Shown: positions 24,629-35,009 of the stretch, piece by piece | How positions within the stretch are numbered: position 1 is the first letter of the stretch | How the letters are laid out: the number at the start of each line of letters is the position of its first letter | Origin: Candidatus Kuenenia stuttgartensis | GTDB taxonomy: Bacteria > Planctomycetota > Planctomycetia > Gemmatales > Gemmataceae | Assembly: GCA_945875585.1 (NCBI GenBank) | Contig: CAMCLK010000042.1 | Span: forward strand, 1 to 42,439 | Length of the DNA stretch: 42,439 bases | Reading direction: 5' to 3' | Translations under genes and position numbers: made by a program | The notes under the pieces: model-generated | Databases searched by the model: none | The model's input: the letters and a program-made list of their open reading frames with translations, nothing else | What the model was told of the DNA's origin: nothing

Positions 24629-27600
24629 TTAGTCTACATAGAGAAATTCATTGCTGCCAAACAGAGATCGAAGGTAAGCAGCCAATGCACGCGTTTCCAA
24701 GTCGTCCAAACCGTTCGACTTCAGTTCAATTCGATAGGCTGCAAGAAACTCCTTCGCCTCTTGCAACTCAACGTTTCCGGGAAGGCGACCCATCGATTGC
24801 TGCCAAGCGAGTTCAATGCGGTTTTTCTCATCCGGCGCATGCGTCAGCAATCGTCTGGCCCACTTCATGGATTTGGCATGGACAAACGGATCGTTTAAAA
24901 AATAAAGTGCCTGCGTCGGAACCGTGGTGCTCAGGCGGTCGGCGGTGGTCGCGTTGGGATCCGCACCATCAAACAGGGCAAGATAAGGATGGCGCTTAAG
25001 ACGCTGTGTCATCAGGTAAACACTGCGCTTGTCGTGGTCATACACGGCACTAAACGGCGCGTGCTGCGAGAATCCCCAACTGACAGGGGAAGGAAAAGGG
25101 TGTTCCTTGGCAGGCGCCGTATCCAGTTCGCCGCTTACAGCAAGAATGGCATCACGTATTTCCTCGGCTCCAAGTCGACGGCCTAAAAATGACACATAAA
25201 GATCGGCTGTGTCTGCATTTGATTTCGCGTTGGGTTCAGCGACAGCTTGCTGATAGGTGGAACTCAACATCACCAGACGGTGCATGGCCTTCATTGACCA
25301 GCCGCTTTGCATAAATCGGGTTGCCAAATGGTCTAATAACTCAGGATGGGTCGGAGGGATACCGCGAACACCGAAGTCGTTGGGCGTTTTTACCAAACCA
25401 CGTCCAAAGTGATACTGCCAGATGCGATTTGCCATTACCCTAGCAGTGAGTGGATTCGTGGGCCGGGTTAGCCACTGAGCCAACTCCAAGCGTCCGCTGC
25501 CCGGGGTGCCTTCTGGGAGCGGGCCACCAGCGAGCGACTGAATCGTGCCGCGCTTCACCACTTCTCCCGGTCGATCAGGTTCGCCACGAAGCTGCATGCG
25601 GACACTGTGGGGCGTTCCTTCAGCCATGGCATAAGCCACCTCGAAAGGCCCTGCCTCTACCAATCTGGCCAACTCTTTCCGGTCTTCCTCGATTTTAGAA
25701 CGCACCGTTTCCAATTGCTTGCGAAGCTCGGCAATGCGCTTCCTTTTGCCGTCAGCCGATGAATTGCGCTGGATAAGCGGTACTGAAATGCCCACGATGG
25801 GCTGGGCTCCCACCACAAAGTTGTCGGCATCGATTGCCGGGCGCACGCCGGGAATGTGGCCATAGCTGTCGATAAATGAGTAGTCGATAACACCAGTCCA
25901 GCCAGCGGAACAGTCTCCGTGAAATTCTTTTCTGAATTTCGATGATTCCAAAACGCCCGTGTATTTCCGCGCCTTAACATCAAGCACGAGTCGGATCTGA
26001 TACCACTCGCCAAGCATGAGTGGAGCCACTGATTTTGTGTCGTTGCCGCTCCGGTTGAATAATTCTTTCGCGTTGAAATACAACTCAATTGCCGCGGAAT
26101 TGCCCGGCCCTTGCCCAATGTAATAACGCCATGTGCCGCCACCGCCTGCTGTCGCATCGGCACACCGGAAGTCATAACTGATATGCAGTCGCCCATTGCT
26201 ATCTGGCGCAGAATTTGCAATCGTCAAACCGAAACCGTCGTACTGCCCACGGTTGGGCATATGGACTCCCAATCGCCCTGCCTCATACAGATTGCGAAAG
26301 GGGCTTTGCGACGCTTCTGAAATTTTCACCAGACTGTTAGGACCGGGATTCCATGGCGCAACAGGCGGCATATTGCGCGTCTGGTTTTCAAAATCACCAT
26401 CGAAGCCAGCCAGTTGCTGCAACTCGGCAGCAATGGCAACAGAATCGGGATCTGGTGGAGCATTGATGGGTGCAGGTTTCGTGGTGGCCACTTCGGCGAT
26501 TGGTGTTTTGCGCAATCCAATATTATCGTAATCGATCGCTGGAAGCTTTTTATTGCCCTCATCAACAGACTTGAGAAACAGCGCCTCGATGCTGCCTGAA
26601 TAACTGCTGGATATGGGTTTATCTTCAAAGGCGGTGACAGCACCCGGAGAACCGACACGGCCGGAAACCTGCCGAGTCTTCAAATCGATCACGAGTTGCA
26701 AGTTTTGCCATTCATTCGGTTTCAACACCGCTATTTTTTGTGGTGTGCTACCGGTTTGTAACACCACCGAATCGATCCCCAGACGAATCTCAACCGCAGC
26801 GACCCCGGCAATTGAGCCCAATACCAACGAATGGAAACCTTGCGTGGCAGCATCGGCCCCGCTAATCCGGAAGTCCAAATTGGCAAAGACGACTTCTGCC
26901 TTCTGGATTGCTATTGGCGCCTGCCATACACTGTAATGCCCAGTACCGGCTGCAATACTGGTTCCCAACCGGCCTGCTGGATGCAGATTTTTGAATGGGC
27001 TCTGGGCTGAAGCGGTAACAGCTATATTTCCTTCGTAAAGCCAGGGCAGGACCAATACACCGTTGCTGCCTCCCGCGGCAGGAGCCTGAGTTTCAAAATC
27101 GCCGTCCATTTCATGCAACGAGTGCAGCGGCGTTACTGGAACAGGCTGCTTTTGGCGCGACAAACGATCTGAAACTATTGCCACACGGGATTCGTACTCC
27201 GTCCACTTGTTCCCGGACTCATCGGGTGGCGCCAATGGGGCAAGGGTTGTCATCCTCTGCTTTTGCTCGGAACCCGGAAAGGCATACCGACTGCTGTCAA
27301 ATATCGCATATAAGCCATAATAATCACGCATCGTGATCGCGTCGAATTTGTGATCGTGACAGCGGGCACAACCCAGACTAAGCCCAAGTGCAGCCTGCCC
27401 GAGCGTGTCGATGGTGTCTTGTATCGTGAGATGATGATAATTTTCAGAATCAAAACCAAAACGGCGCGACACCGCAAGAAAACCAGTCGCTGTCACCTGC
27501 TCCGCGTATTTCTCACGCGGCCCTTTCAGCGCCAGCACATCGCCTGCCACTTGTTCACGAAGGAACTGATCGTATGGCTTGTCGGCATTGAACGAGTTGA

Positions 27601-28381
27601 TCACATAATTTCTATATTTCCAAGCAAGAGGCGCCGGGTAGTCGGCTGTGTCGCCAGCCGTGTCCGCATAGCGAACCACGTCGAGCCAGTGCCGGCCCCA
27701 ATGTTCACCATAGGCTGGCGACTGGAGCAAACGATCAATCAGCCTTTCATAAGCCTGAGGCGATTTGTCGGCCAAAAAAGTCGCCACTTCTTCAGGCTTG
27801 GGAGGCAATCCTGTCAAATCGAATGTGGCGCGGCGAATCAAGGTAAGCTTGCCGGCAGAAGTGGCTGGGTGAACAGCAAGTGCCTCCTGTCGCGAACGGA
27901 TAAATGGATCGACACTGGTCTTAACCCAATCCTTGTCCTTGACGTAGGGTATAGGCGTATCACGGATCGGTTCGAAAGCCCAGTGCTTTTTATTTTCGAA
28001 TTTCACTGTGTTTGCAGGCCAAACGGCGCCTGACTCGATCCAAGAAACAAAATCCGCGACCTGTTCGGGCCGCAAGGCCTTGTTTTTCTCCGGAGGCATC
28101 GCCGCGATACCCGCTTCTCGGCGGATAACCCGAATGAGCAGACTCTCCATCGGCTTGAGGGAAATAATGGCCGGTCCAGAATCTCCGCCCTTGAGCAAGC
28201 CCTCGCGAGAATCCAACCGCAAACCACCGCTTGTTTTGGTCCCGCCGTGGCAGCGAAAGCAGGTTTCCACCAATACCGGGCGAATCTTCGATTCGAAAAA
28301 ATCAGTGCGTTCTTCTGTACGGCCTTTGCTGCAAGCCAAAACCATCACCAACAATGCCAACGCACAAACCGCATGCTTCAT
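24629..28381 (-). CDS. PSCyt1-DUF1549-DUF1553 protein with two internal LamG-like domains
   Basis: A 1250-residue exported protein, probably a lipoprotein (hydrophobic run ending VLAC17). The PSCyt1 domain has CxxCH at Cys41-His45 (TCFRCHGG). DUF1549 follows, about 150-370, with a second CxxCH in LGCARCHDHKFD. Two tandem related beta-sandwich domains are then inserted (about 417-627 and 652-860), each opening with DGDFE and a SPF(K/R)NL-x-x-AGRLG motif. DUF1553 occupies about 960-1250 (LAQWLTRPTNPLTARVMANRIWQYHFGRGLV, RRLGAEEIRDAIL, LFDGADPNATTADRLSTTVPTQALYFLNDPF). It is the first gene of the operon with DUF1501 and the hydrolase. Carbohydrate or surface binding by the inserted domains is inferred. 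Confidence 0.9.
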   Translation of the reverse strand: MKHAVCALALLVMVLACSKGRTEERTDFFESKIRPVLVETCFRCHGGTKTSGGLRLDSREGLLKGGDSGPAIISLKPMESLLIRVIRREAGIAAMPPEKNKALRPEQVADFVSWIESGAVWPANTVKFENKKHWAFEPIRDTPIPYVKDKDWVKTSVDPFIRSRQEALAVHPATSAGKLTLIRRATFDLTGLPPKPEEVATFLADKSPQAYERLIDRLLQSPAYGEHWGRHWLDVVRYADTAGDTADYPAPLAWKYRNYVINSFNADKPYDQFLREQVAGDVLALKGPREKYAEQVTATGFLAVSRRFGFDSENYHHLTIQDTIDTLGQAALGLSLGCARCHDHKFDAITMRDYYGLYAIFDSSRYAFPGSEQKQRMTTLAPLAPPDESGNKWTEYESRVAIVSDRLSRQKQPVPVTPLHSLHEMDGDFETQAPAAGGSNGVLVLPWLYEGNIAVTASAQSPFKNLHPAGRLGTSIAAGTGHYSVWQAPIAIQKAEVVFANLDFRISGADAATQGFHSLVLGSIAGVAAVEIRLGIDSVVLQTGSTPQKIAVLKPNEWQNLQLVIDLKTRQVSGRVGSPGAVTAFEDKPISSSYSGSIEALFLKSVDEGNKKLPAIDYDNIGLRKTPIAEVATTKPAPINAPPDPDSVAIAAELQQLAGFDGDFENQTRNMPPVAPWNPGPNSLVKISEASQSPFRNLYEAGRLGVHMPNRGQYDGFGLTIANSAPDSNGRLHISYDFRCADATAGGGGTWRYYIGQGPGNSAAIELYFNAKELFNRSGNDTKSVAPLMLGEWYQIRLVLDVKARKYTGVLESSKFRKEFHGDCSAGWTGVIDYSFIDSYGHIPGVRPAIDADNFVVGAQPIVGISVPLIQRNSSADGKRKRIAELRKQLETVRSKIEEDRKELARLVEAGPFEVAYAMAEGTPHSVRMQLRGEPDRPGEVVKRGTIQSLAGGPLPEGTPGSGRLELAQWLTRPTNPLTARVMANRIWQYHFGRGLVKTPNDFGVRGIPPTHPELLDHLATRFMQSGWSMKAMHRLVMLSSTYQQAVAEPNAKSNADTADLYVSFLGRRLGAEEIRDAILAVSGELDTAPAKEHPFPSPVSWGFSQHAPFSAVYDHDKRSVYLMTQRLKRHPYLALFDGADPNATTADRLSTTVPTQALYFLNDPFVHAKSMKWARRLLTHAPDEKNRIELAWQQSMGRLPGNVELQEAKEFLAAYRIELKSNGLDDLETRALAAYLRSLFGSNEFLYVD

Positions 28382-28731
28382 CTATGTGCCCTCTGCGGCT
28401 TATAGTTGTTTAACAATGCCCGTGCCACGGTTCTGCGGGAATACCATTGTCAATCATCACAATCTTAGGCAAGGCTGGTCCAAAGCTGTGGCGTGCGGTA
28501 GTTCAATGTAACAAACAACGCATGCCGGTGACAGCAGTTCTGAACATAAATTTGGCTCGATTCAGTTAGTATCCAATCATCAGGATTGGCCATCCTTGAC
28601 TCGCAACGACAAGGATCGAATATGCACTCTTGCGGTGACCAATCCAAATATTCAGCCAACACTAGTTCCCTATCGAAACATCAGACCTCGCTCACTGAGT
28701 TGTCCATGAGGCATCTGATAATCAAGCTTCG
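28382..28731 (-). other. Intergenic region between efflux operon and DUF1549 operon
   Basis: 350 bases with no credible gene. A short minus-strand frame (28465-28662) has no ribosome-binding site or recognisable domain. A 7-bp inverted repeat, ATCCTTG (28592-28598) with CAAGGAT (28610-28616), lies 116 bases after the efflux gene stop. It has no T-run, so it is only a weak terminator candidate. The promoter for the gene starting at 28381 should be here, but I could not fix it. Confidence 0.3.
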
Positions 28732-30291
28732 TTAAGGCAATGTGGCAACCTCAGCGGGACGTGGCACCACAAAAGTTGGTCGATGCCGTCCGGGCAACTC
28801 CAACGGCTCTCCAGATAGCGCGTCGCCTCCGCCCAATGCCTGGTACGCCATGACAATTGCCGACAATTGCTGGTTTTTGGTTTCGATCATCACCAATCGC
28901 GCATCCATAAGGTCACGCTGGGCGAACAGGACATCGATGTACTCGGCACGAGCATTTTTGAAAAGACGGGAAGCCACGTCCACCGAGGTTTCAAGGGCCT
29001 GAAGCTGTTTTTTCTTTATCTCGATGCTTTTCGAGTAATTATCGACCATCGAGAGTTTATTGACAACCTCGGTAAAGGCGCCAAGGATCGTCTTTTGGTA
29101 ATTGTAAATCGCCTGCAATTGCCGGGCATTGGCGCTCATGTAGTCGGCTTTGATGGCCTTCTTGTTGATGAGCGGAGCAACCAGATCACCGGCGACGCTC
29201 GCGGCGATCGCCTCGGGAGTATTGAGTAGGTACTTGGGGTTGAAGGCCTGATAGCCAGCCGCGGCATTGATCATGAGTACAGGGTAAAAACGGGCCTTTG
29301 CGACCTTAATGTCTAGCCCAGCGGCCTCCACTTCGCGTGCCGCTTGCCTGATATCAGGCCTATTATCCAGTAATTCCGAGGGCATACCAGCCGACAATGC
29401 GTGAATGGTTATATCAAAGAAACCATCAGATACGCGCTCGATTGGCTGGGGATAGCGGTTCAGCAGAAAATTGATTCTGTTTTCCGCCTCGATGATGTCC
29501 TGCCGAACAATCAACTTCTGGCTCTGATTGCGACTAACCTCGGCCTGAAACCTCTGCACTGGAAGTTCGGTTCCCCTGCCGGCATCCTTCATAGCCTTGG
29601 AGAATTCAAGGCTCTTTTCCTGAAGCCGGATCGTCATATCGAGGTTGTCAATACGCTTGTCAAGCGCCATTAAGCGATAGTAAAGGTCGGCAATTTCTGA
29701 AACCAGACGGGTTACATGGTAGTTCCGTTTCTCCCGTGCCCCCACATACCGCCGCATGGCGGCGTCTCGCGCGTTTCGTAATTGCCGCCAAATGTCGAGT
29801 TGCCACATGAATCCCAATCCCAGTGCGGAGTTCCATATCGGGTCAGGAATCGGTCGCCCCGGCAAGATCTGAAGCTCCCTGTCGATGGCACCGTCGCGAG
29901 TGTAGTAACTGGGTTTGTCGAGCCCGCCACCGCCGCCGATCGTGACGAAAGGTAGGTACGCACCCTGCCGAGCGATAACTTCATTCTTGGTGATCTGGAT
30001 CTCTTCATTTAGTACACGCAGCTCGAGGTTATTGGCCAAGGCGGAGCCAATTAACTGATTAAGAACCGGGTCATGGAAAAATTCCTCATAGCCAAGGCGC
30101 GATGAATTTTCAGCAACCTGCTCCTCTGGTTGGGCCTCTGGTTGCGCCTCTGGGCGCTCCTGTCCGGGAAAATCAGTTGGGATCGGTGGGTTGGCGCCGG
30201 GTTGCCGCAATTGGGGAATGCCACACCCCGTCCCTAGCAAAAGAACCATGGCTGCCAAAGCATAGCTTGATTTTCCCGCTGGGGTGCTCAT
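28732..30291 (-). CDS. RND efflux system outer membrane lipoprotein (NodT/OprM family)
   Basis: A 519-residue outer-membrane factor of the TolC superfamily. The N-terminus is a lipoprotein signal (AAMVLLLGTGCG, Cys about 23) followed by a Pro/Glu-rich linker with QPEAQPEEQ repeats. The paired OEP domains (about 75-280 and 295-490) show the usual long helices with heptad-like spacing (RLQEKSLEFSKAMKDAGRG, KKQLQALETSVDVASRLFKNARAEYIDVLFAQRDL), and the helix-barrel segment GDLVAPLINKKAIKADYMSANAR. It forms the exit duct for the inner-membrane pump encoded just upstream. It is the third gene of the operon, after a 195-base gap from the pump gene. Confidence 0.92.
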   Translation of the reverse strand: MSTPAGKSSYALAAMVLLLGTGCGIPQLRQPGANPPIPTDFPGQERPEAQPEAQPEEQVAENSSRLGYEEFFHDPVLNQLIGSALANNLELRVLNEEIQITKNEVIARQGAYLPFVTIGGGGGLDKPSYYTRDGAIDRELQILPGRPIPDPIWNSALGLGFMWQLDIWRQLRNARDAAMRRYVGAREKRNYHVTRLVSEIADLYYRLMALDKRIDNLDMTIRLQEKSLEFSKAMKDAGRGTELPVQRFQAEVSRNQSQKLIVRQDIIEAENRINFLLNRYPQPIERVSDGFFDITIHALSAGMPSELLDNRPDIRQAAREVEAAGLDIKVAKARFYPVLMINAAAGYQAFNPKYLLNTPEAIAASVAGDLVAPLINKKAIKADYMSANARQLQAIYNYQKTILGAFTEVVNKLSMVDNYSKSIEIKKKQLQALETSVDVASRLFKNARAEYIDVLFAQRDLMDARLVMIETKNQQLSAIVMAYQALGGGDALSGEPLELPGRHRPTFVVPRPAEVATLP

Positions 30292-30486
30292 GCGTTCACT
30301 TTGCTCCCCAGCTCCGCCATGCCGAAATCCCCGAAGTCACCATGGACCCGCCAACACTCCTTGTTATCGACATACCAACCTGTTTGATTGATGGAAAATT
30401 CCGGATACACCATGACCAAGCATGGCGAATTCGAGAAAAATAAAGAATTGGCTCAAGAATCTGGCGCCAGCATCCGGGAGAACTGG

Positions 30487-33400
30487 TTAATGGGGATGAT
30501 CCACTTCCGCTGAGGCAGGCTTCTTGATGTCATCCGACACGAGTTTCCCGTCGCCAGCTAACTTGGCGAGAAGGTAATACAACCCTGGGGTAACGAAAAC
30601 TCCAATCAAGGTACCGGCCAACATTCCACCTGCCGAGCCCGTGCCAATGGTCCGGTTGCCGATGGCCCCGGCTCCCGTGGCGTAAACCATGGGCACCAGC
30701 CCGGCGATGAAGGCCATGGAGGTCATCATAATAGGCCGGAAGCGAAGCGTGCCGCCTTCAACAGCCGCATTGAGAAACGAAAGCCCCTCCCGACGCCGTT
30801 GGACGGCAAATTCAACAATAAGTATGCCGTTTTTACCCAAAAGACCGACCAGCATGACGAGGCCGATCTGGGCATAGACATCGTTCGCTAGGCCCATCAA
30901 TTGCAAGGAAACGAACGCCCCGAAGATTCCAATAGGCAGGGACAGCAGTACGGCAAAAGGCAACAAAAAACTCTCGTATTGAGCGACCAACACAAGATAC
31001 ACAAATGCAATAACAATCAGAAAGATGTAGACAACTTCGTTGCCCGCATTTGCTTGATCGAAAGACAATCCTTCCCACCCGAGGCCGTAGCCTTGGGGTA
31101 GGGTTTCCGCCGCCACTTCCTTGAGAGCCTGCAGGGCCTGTCCGCTGCTGTACCCCGCTGCCGGTGATCCCTGTATCGCTGCCGATGGGTAAAGGTTGTA
31201 ACGGGTAATCTCGTTAAGCCCCTGCATCTTCCGCACTTTCATGAACGCGGTGTAAGGAACCATTTCCCCGCGATCATTCTTCACGAACAGATAGTTAAGG
31301 TCGTCGGGATACCGGCGGTACTCTGGTGCCGCTTGTACATAAAGCTTGTAAAACTGACCAAAAAGTATAAATCCCTGCTCGTATGTGCTGCCAATGAGGA
31401 TACCGAGCGTATCCATCGCCTTGCCGATCGACACGCCCTTCTGCATGGCTGAATCGCTATCGATCACTAGCTCGTACTGAGGATAGTTGGCATTGAAGAA
31501 TGTGAATACATCAGACAGTTCCTCGCGTTTGGAAAGCGCCTTCATAAATTTTTCGGTAACTTCACCCAAGCGGCGGTAATCCGTGGAGCTATTCTTGTCG
31601 AGAAGCCTAACAGAAAACCCGCCAGCGGCGCCAAACCCGGGCACGGCGGGAGGCTCGAAGAACTCGAGCTTGACATTTGATATCTTGCGGCACCTTTCCT
31701 CTAAATCCGCGATGATCTCCCGCGACGTTCGTTTGCGCTCCGACCACTGCTTGAGGTTGATCAAACAAGTGCCCGCGTTTGAACCACGCCCCTCGGTAAG
31801 AACCTCATAGCCCGCCAGCGAGGAGACCGAGCCCACCTCATCCGTCAACTCCATCGCAATGGCCTGAAGCTCGTGAGACTTGGCGTTGGTGTATTCAAGG
31901 GTGGAGCCCGGCGGAGTCTGAATGATGCCATAAATCATTCCCTGATCTTCACCAGGAATAAATCCAGTAGGCAATACCTTGGTGACATCGACGATGCCGT
32001 AAGCAAAACCCGCCACAATAAGTGGCGCAATCAAGCGTCGCGGCACCAAGCGGTACAGCACAGCACCGTAGCCAGCCGTAACCAAATTCACCCCTTTGTC
32101 GAACAACCAAAGCAATAAGCCAACCGGCCCCAGCCTTTTGGCAGCCCCGGTTGTGTGTGGCTTAAGAATCATCGCGCACAATACCGGAGTCAGCGTCAGT
32201 GCTACGATGCCTGACAAAACGATCGCCGCCGCCATTGTTATGCCGAACTGCCGGTAGAAAGTTCCAACCGGACCCGGAACAAAGGTTACCGGCACAAACA
32301 CCGACGTCATCACCAGTGTGACAGCAACGATCGCCCCTGAAATCTCATCCATCACCTCGCTCGTTGCCCGGAACGGGGACAGATGCTTCTCGTGCATTTT
32401 GGCATGCACCGCCTCCACCACAACAATCGCATCGTCAACCACCACACCAATCGCCAAAACCATGGCAAATAACGTGATCAAATTGATCGACAGCCCGAAC
32501 ATCTTCATCACAAAAAAGGTCCCAATCAGTGAGACGGGAACGGCAATCGTTGGGATCAAGGTTGAGCGGATGTCTCCCAGAAACAGGTACACCACAAGCG
32601 ACACCAAGAAAAACGCTTCAATCAGCGTGTGCAGGACCTTCTCGATGGAGGCCTCGAGGAACTTGGACACATCGTAGGTAACCTCGAATTCCATTCCTGG
32701 CGGGAACGATTCAAGTTTAATCTGCTCAAGCTGACGCTTCACCTCGTTAATCACCTCCACAGCATTGGAGCCGGGACTTTGTTTCAAGACGATAGCCGCG
32801 GAGGGATACCCATTGATATCTGAATAGATATCAAAAAATCTGGCACCCAATTCAACGTCAGCCACATCCTTGAGGTGAAGAATCTGCCCATCGGAATTAG
32901 CCTTGATTGCGACGTTTTCATACTCGGCCGGCTTGGTGAAGCGACCTTTGTAGGTAAGCACGTATTCGATCGATTGCGATGTTCTACCTGTCGCCTGCCC
33001 GAGCCGGCCTGGAGATCCAATAATACTTTGTTCGGCTAGCGCCTTCATCACATCCTCGGTGGACATGTTGTAGGCCCTTAGCCTGTCGGGCTTAAGCCAC
33101 ACCCGCATGGCAAATTCACGGCTACCCAAAATGGTGGCGCTGCCTATGCCGTGGACGCGCCGTATCACCTGAAGCACATTCACCTGTGAAAAATTGTAGA
33201 GGAAGGTTTGGTCCACCCCCGGTTCTTTGCTGAAGATGTTCACATACATGAGCATGCTTGGCATGACCTGCATGACCACGATGCCCTCGCGCTGCACCAG
33301 TGGCGGCAGCAAATTGCGAACAATTGATATCCTGTTTTGAACGTTGACCACCGCCATGTCGGGGTCGGTGCCTGGTTCGAAGTACACCATGATGGTCGCC

Positions 33401-33660
33401 TCGCCGGCGCTCGTGGCGCTGGACGACATGTACCGCATGTCCTGCACACCGTTGATCGCCCTCTCGAGGGGGATCAGAACGGAGTCCACCAGCACGCCCG
33501 CGCTCGCGCCCGGGTAGGCGATCGAAACCATAACACTGGGCGGTGATATCGAAGGAAATTGAGACTGTGGAAGTGTCTTGAGGGCCAAGCCACCTAAAAA
33601 CACAATCACGACCGAAACGACGATCGCCAGCGCGGGTCTATGCAGGATTTTGGAGAACAT
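30487..33660 (-). CDS. RND efflux transporter permease (HAE1/AcrB family)
   Basis: A 1057-residue inner-membrane proton-driven drug exporter. It has the full duplicated architecture: TM1 (IVVSVVIVFLGGLAL), a large periplasmic loop (about 35-335), TM2-6, a second periplasmic loop (about 560-870), and TM8-12. The proton-relay residues are visible as the Asp-Asp pair in GVVVDDAIVVVEAV and the Lys in MLVGLLGKNGILIVEFA. Length and motifs fit AcrB/MexB. It lies between the adaptor (37-base gap) and the outer-membrane factor genes, forming a complete tripartite system. Hydrophobic or amphiphilic drugs are typical substrates of the family; the actual ones are unknown. Confidence 0.95.
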   Translation of the reverse strand: MFSKILHRPALAIVVSVVIVFLGGLALKTLPQSQFPSISPPSVMVSIAYPGASAGVLVDSVLIPLERAINGVQDMRYMSSSATSAGEATIMVYFEPGTDPDMAVVNVQNRISIVRNLLPPLVQREGIVVMQVMPSMLMYVNIFSKEPGVDQTFLYNFSQVNVLQVIRRVHGIGSATILGSREFAMRVWLKPDRLRAYNMSTEDVMKALAEQSIIGSPGRLGQATGRTSQSIEYVLTYKGRFTKPAEYENVAIKANSDGQILHLKDVADVELGARFFDIYSDINGYPSAAIVLKQSPGSNAVEVINEVKRQLEQIKLESFPPGMEFEVTYDVSKFLEASIEKVLHTLIEAFFLVSLVVYLFLGDIRSTLIPTIAVPVSLIGTFFVMKMFGLSINLITLFAMVLAIGVVVDDAIVVVEAVHAKMHEKHLSPFRATSEVMDEISGAIVAVTLVMTSVFVPVTFVPGPVGTFYRQFGITMAAAIVLSGIVALTLTPVLCAMILKPHTTGAAKRLGPVGLLLWLFDKGVNLVTAGYGAVLYRLVPRRLIAPLIVAGFAYGIVDVTKVLPTGFIPGEDQGMIYGIIQTPPGSTLEYTNAKSHELQAIAMELTDEVGSVSSLAGYEVLTEGRGSNAGTCLINLKQWSERKRTSREIIADLEERCRKISNVKLEFFEPPAVPGFGAAGGFSVRLLDKNSSTDYRRLGEVTEKFMKALSKREELSDVFTFFNANYPQYELVIDSDSAMQKGVSIGKAMDTLGILIGSTYEQGFILFGQFYKLYVQAAPEYRRYPDDLNYLFVKNDRGEMVPYTAFMKVRKMQGLNEITRYNLYPSAAIQGSPAAGYSSGQALQALKEVAAETLPQGYGLGWEGLSFDQANAGNEVVYIFLIVIAFVYLVLVAQYESFLLPFAVLLSLPIGIFGAFVSLQLMGLANDVYAQIGLVMLVGLLGKNGILIVEFAVQRRREGLSFLNAAVEGGTLRFRPIMMTSMAFIAGLVPMVYATGAGAIGNRTIGTGSAGGMLAGTLIGVFVTPGLYYLLAKLAGDGKLVSDDIKKPASAEVDHPH

Positions 33661-33697
33661 GCGGTAGTTCCATTTTCAGCTCAGCGGGGCGACAGGC

Positions 33698-34798
33698 TCA
33701 TTCCGCGCGGTTCTTCAAATTAGCCATGACCTCTTTCGGATCGCGATACTCGATCTCCACCCGGTCCCCATCGTGAACCTGGAATATACCCTCGAGCACG
33801 ATCCGCTCTGTCGAAAGCGATCCAGACTTGATCACAAAGATGTCTTCCAGCTCATATAGAACCGACAATTCGCGCTGGCGCACTAACCCGTCGTCGCCCA
33901 CCACATACACGTACCTCTTATCAAGATTCTCGAAGGTCGCGCGCTGTGGAATCACCGTGGCATTCTTTAGATTCTTGCTAAGAATCACATTCCCCGTCTG
34001 ACCGTGCCTCAACAGCCGATCGGGGTTTGGAAAGTCCGCGCGGAACGGTATGTTTCCGGTTTCGTTATTAAACTTGGCGACCACCGCCGCGATTTTTCCT
34101 ATCTGGGAAAACTTCCGCCCATTGGCTAATACGAGAACAACTTCCTCAGACTGCTTGTTATCCTTTGCTTCAGCCATGTAATCGAGATAACGCGACTCCG
34201 GAACATTGAAGTAAACCCACATCACCGAATTGTCAGAAAGTGTGGTCAGGATTTCCCCCTCTTTCACCAAGCTACCTTCCTGCTGGTTGAGCCGGTCCAC
34301 GATTCCGTCGAAAGGGGCTCGAACTTCCGTAAACTTCAATTCCGACCGCGCCAAACTAGCTTTCGCTTGGGCCTTCGCCAACTTTCCTTGTTGAAGCGCC
34401 AGTTCGTTTTCAGAAACCACGTTTTCCTTGAACAATCGGTTGGTGTTGTTGAACTCCAGATTGGCTACCAGAACTTCTGCCACCTCAACATCCAACCGGG
34501 CCTTGTAAAGTGTCGGCAGGACCTGGAACAGAAGTTCGTTCTCCTTCACCGGCTGCCCTTCTCGGATTTTGATTTTCTCGAGGTACCCTATCTCCAGTGC
34601 GCACACATTGATATGACGCTGCGCATGGATCTGGCAAACATACTGCTGGCTGACCGTGACATCACGTACCAGCGCGCTCGTCGCCACGATTTTCTGGACT
34701 ACTTCATCCTCGGTCTTCTCGACCCTGCGAGGGGAACAGGAAATAGCCAATACGCTTAATACTGTGGCAAGCGCAATTTGCGGCGATAAAGCCTTCAT
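33698..34798 (-). CDS. RND efflux periplasmic adaptor subunit (membrane fusion protein, HlyD/AcrA family)
   Basis: A 366-residue adaptor linking the inner-membrane pump to the outer-membrane duct. It has a lipoprotein signal with Cys21 (VLAISCSP), then the lipoyl half-motif (RHINVCALEIGYLEKIKIREGQPVKENELLFQV) and a short alpha-hairpin (about 105-150). The second lipoyl half follows (VRAPFDGIVDRLNQQEGSLVKEGEILTTL), then the beta-barrel and membrane-proximal domains. GAGGAGACAGAG precedes the ATG. It is the first gene of the operon. A decayed copy of its first 65 or so codons and its leader lies 423 bases upstream (35221). Confidence 0.93.
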   Translation of the reverse strand: MKALSPQIALATVLSVLAISCSPRRVEKTEDEVVQKIVATSALVRDVTVSQQYVCQIHAQRHINVCALEIGYLEKIKIREGQPVKENELLFQVLPTLYKARLDVEVAEVLVANLEFNNTNRLFKENVVSENELALQQGKLAKAQAKASLARSELKFTEVRAPFDGIVDRLNQQEGSLVKEGEILTTLSDNSVMWVYFNVPESRYLDYMAEAKDNKQSEEVVLVLANGRKFSQIGKIAAVVAKFNNETGNIPFRADFPNPDRLLRHGQTGNVILSKNLKNATVIPQRATFENLDKRYVYVVGDDGLVRQRELSVLYELEDIFVIKSGSLSTERIVLEGIFQVHDGDRVEIEYRDPKEVMANLKNRAE

Positions 34799-35009
34799 CT
34801 CTGTCTCCTCGAATATGCATTAGCATATCGACTGAGCCGCCGCGAAAACAATCGCAGGCCATCCAAACCAACTTGCCCAGATTGACGAGAAGACTCAAAA
34901 TAATTTCAGGTGCAGAAGCTTCTCACATCGGCTGTTCAAGATCCTACGGTGCGTCGGTGAAAAGTATTTGCCAGACAATGCTTCAATTTTATGTTCACAC
35001 CTTAATGAT

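Noticed and set aside
28465..28662. 65-residue minus-strand frame in the gap after the efflux operon
   Set aside because: No start signal, signal peptide or domain; the composition looks random.
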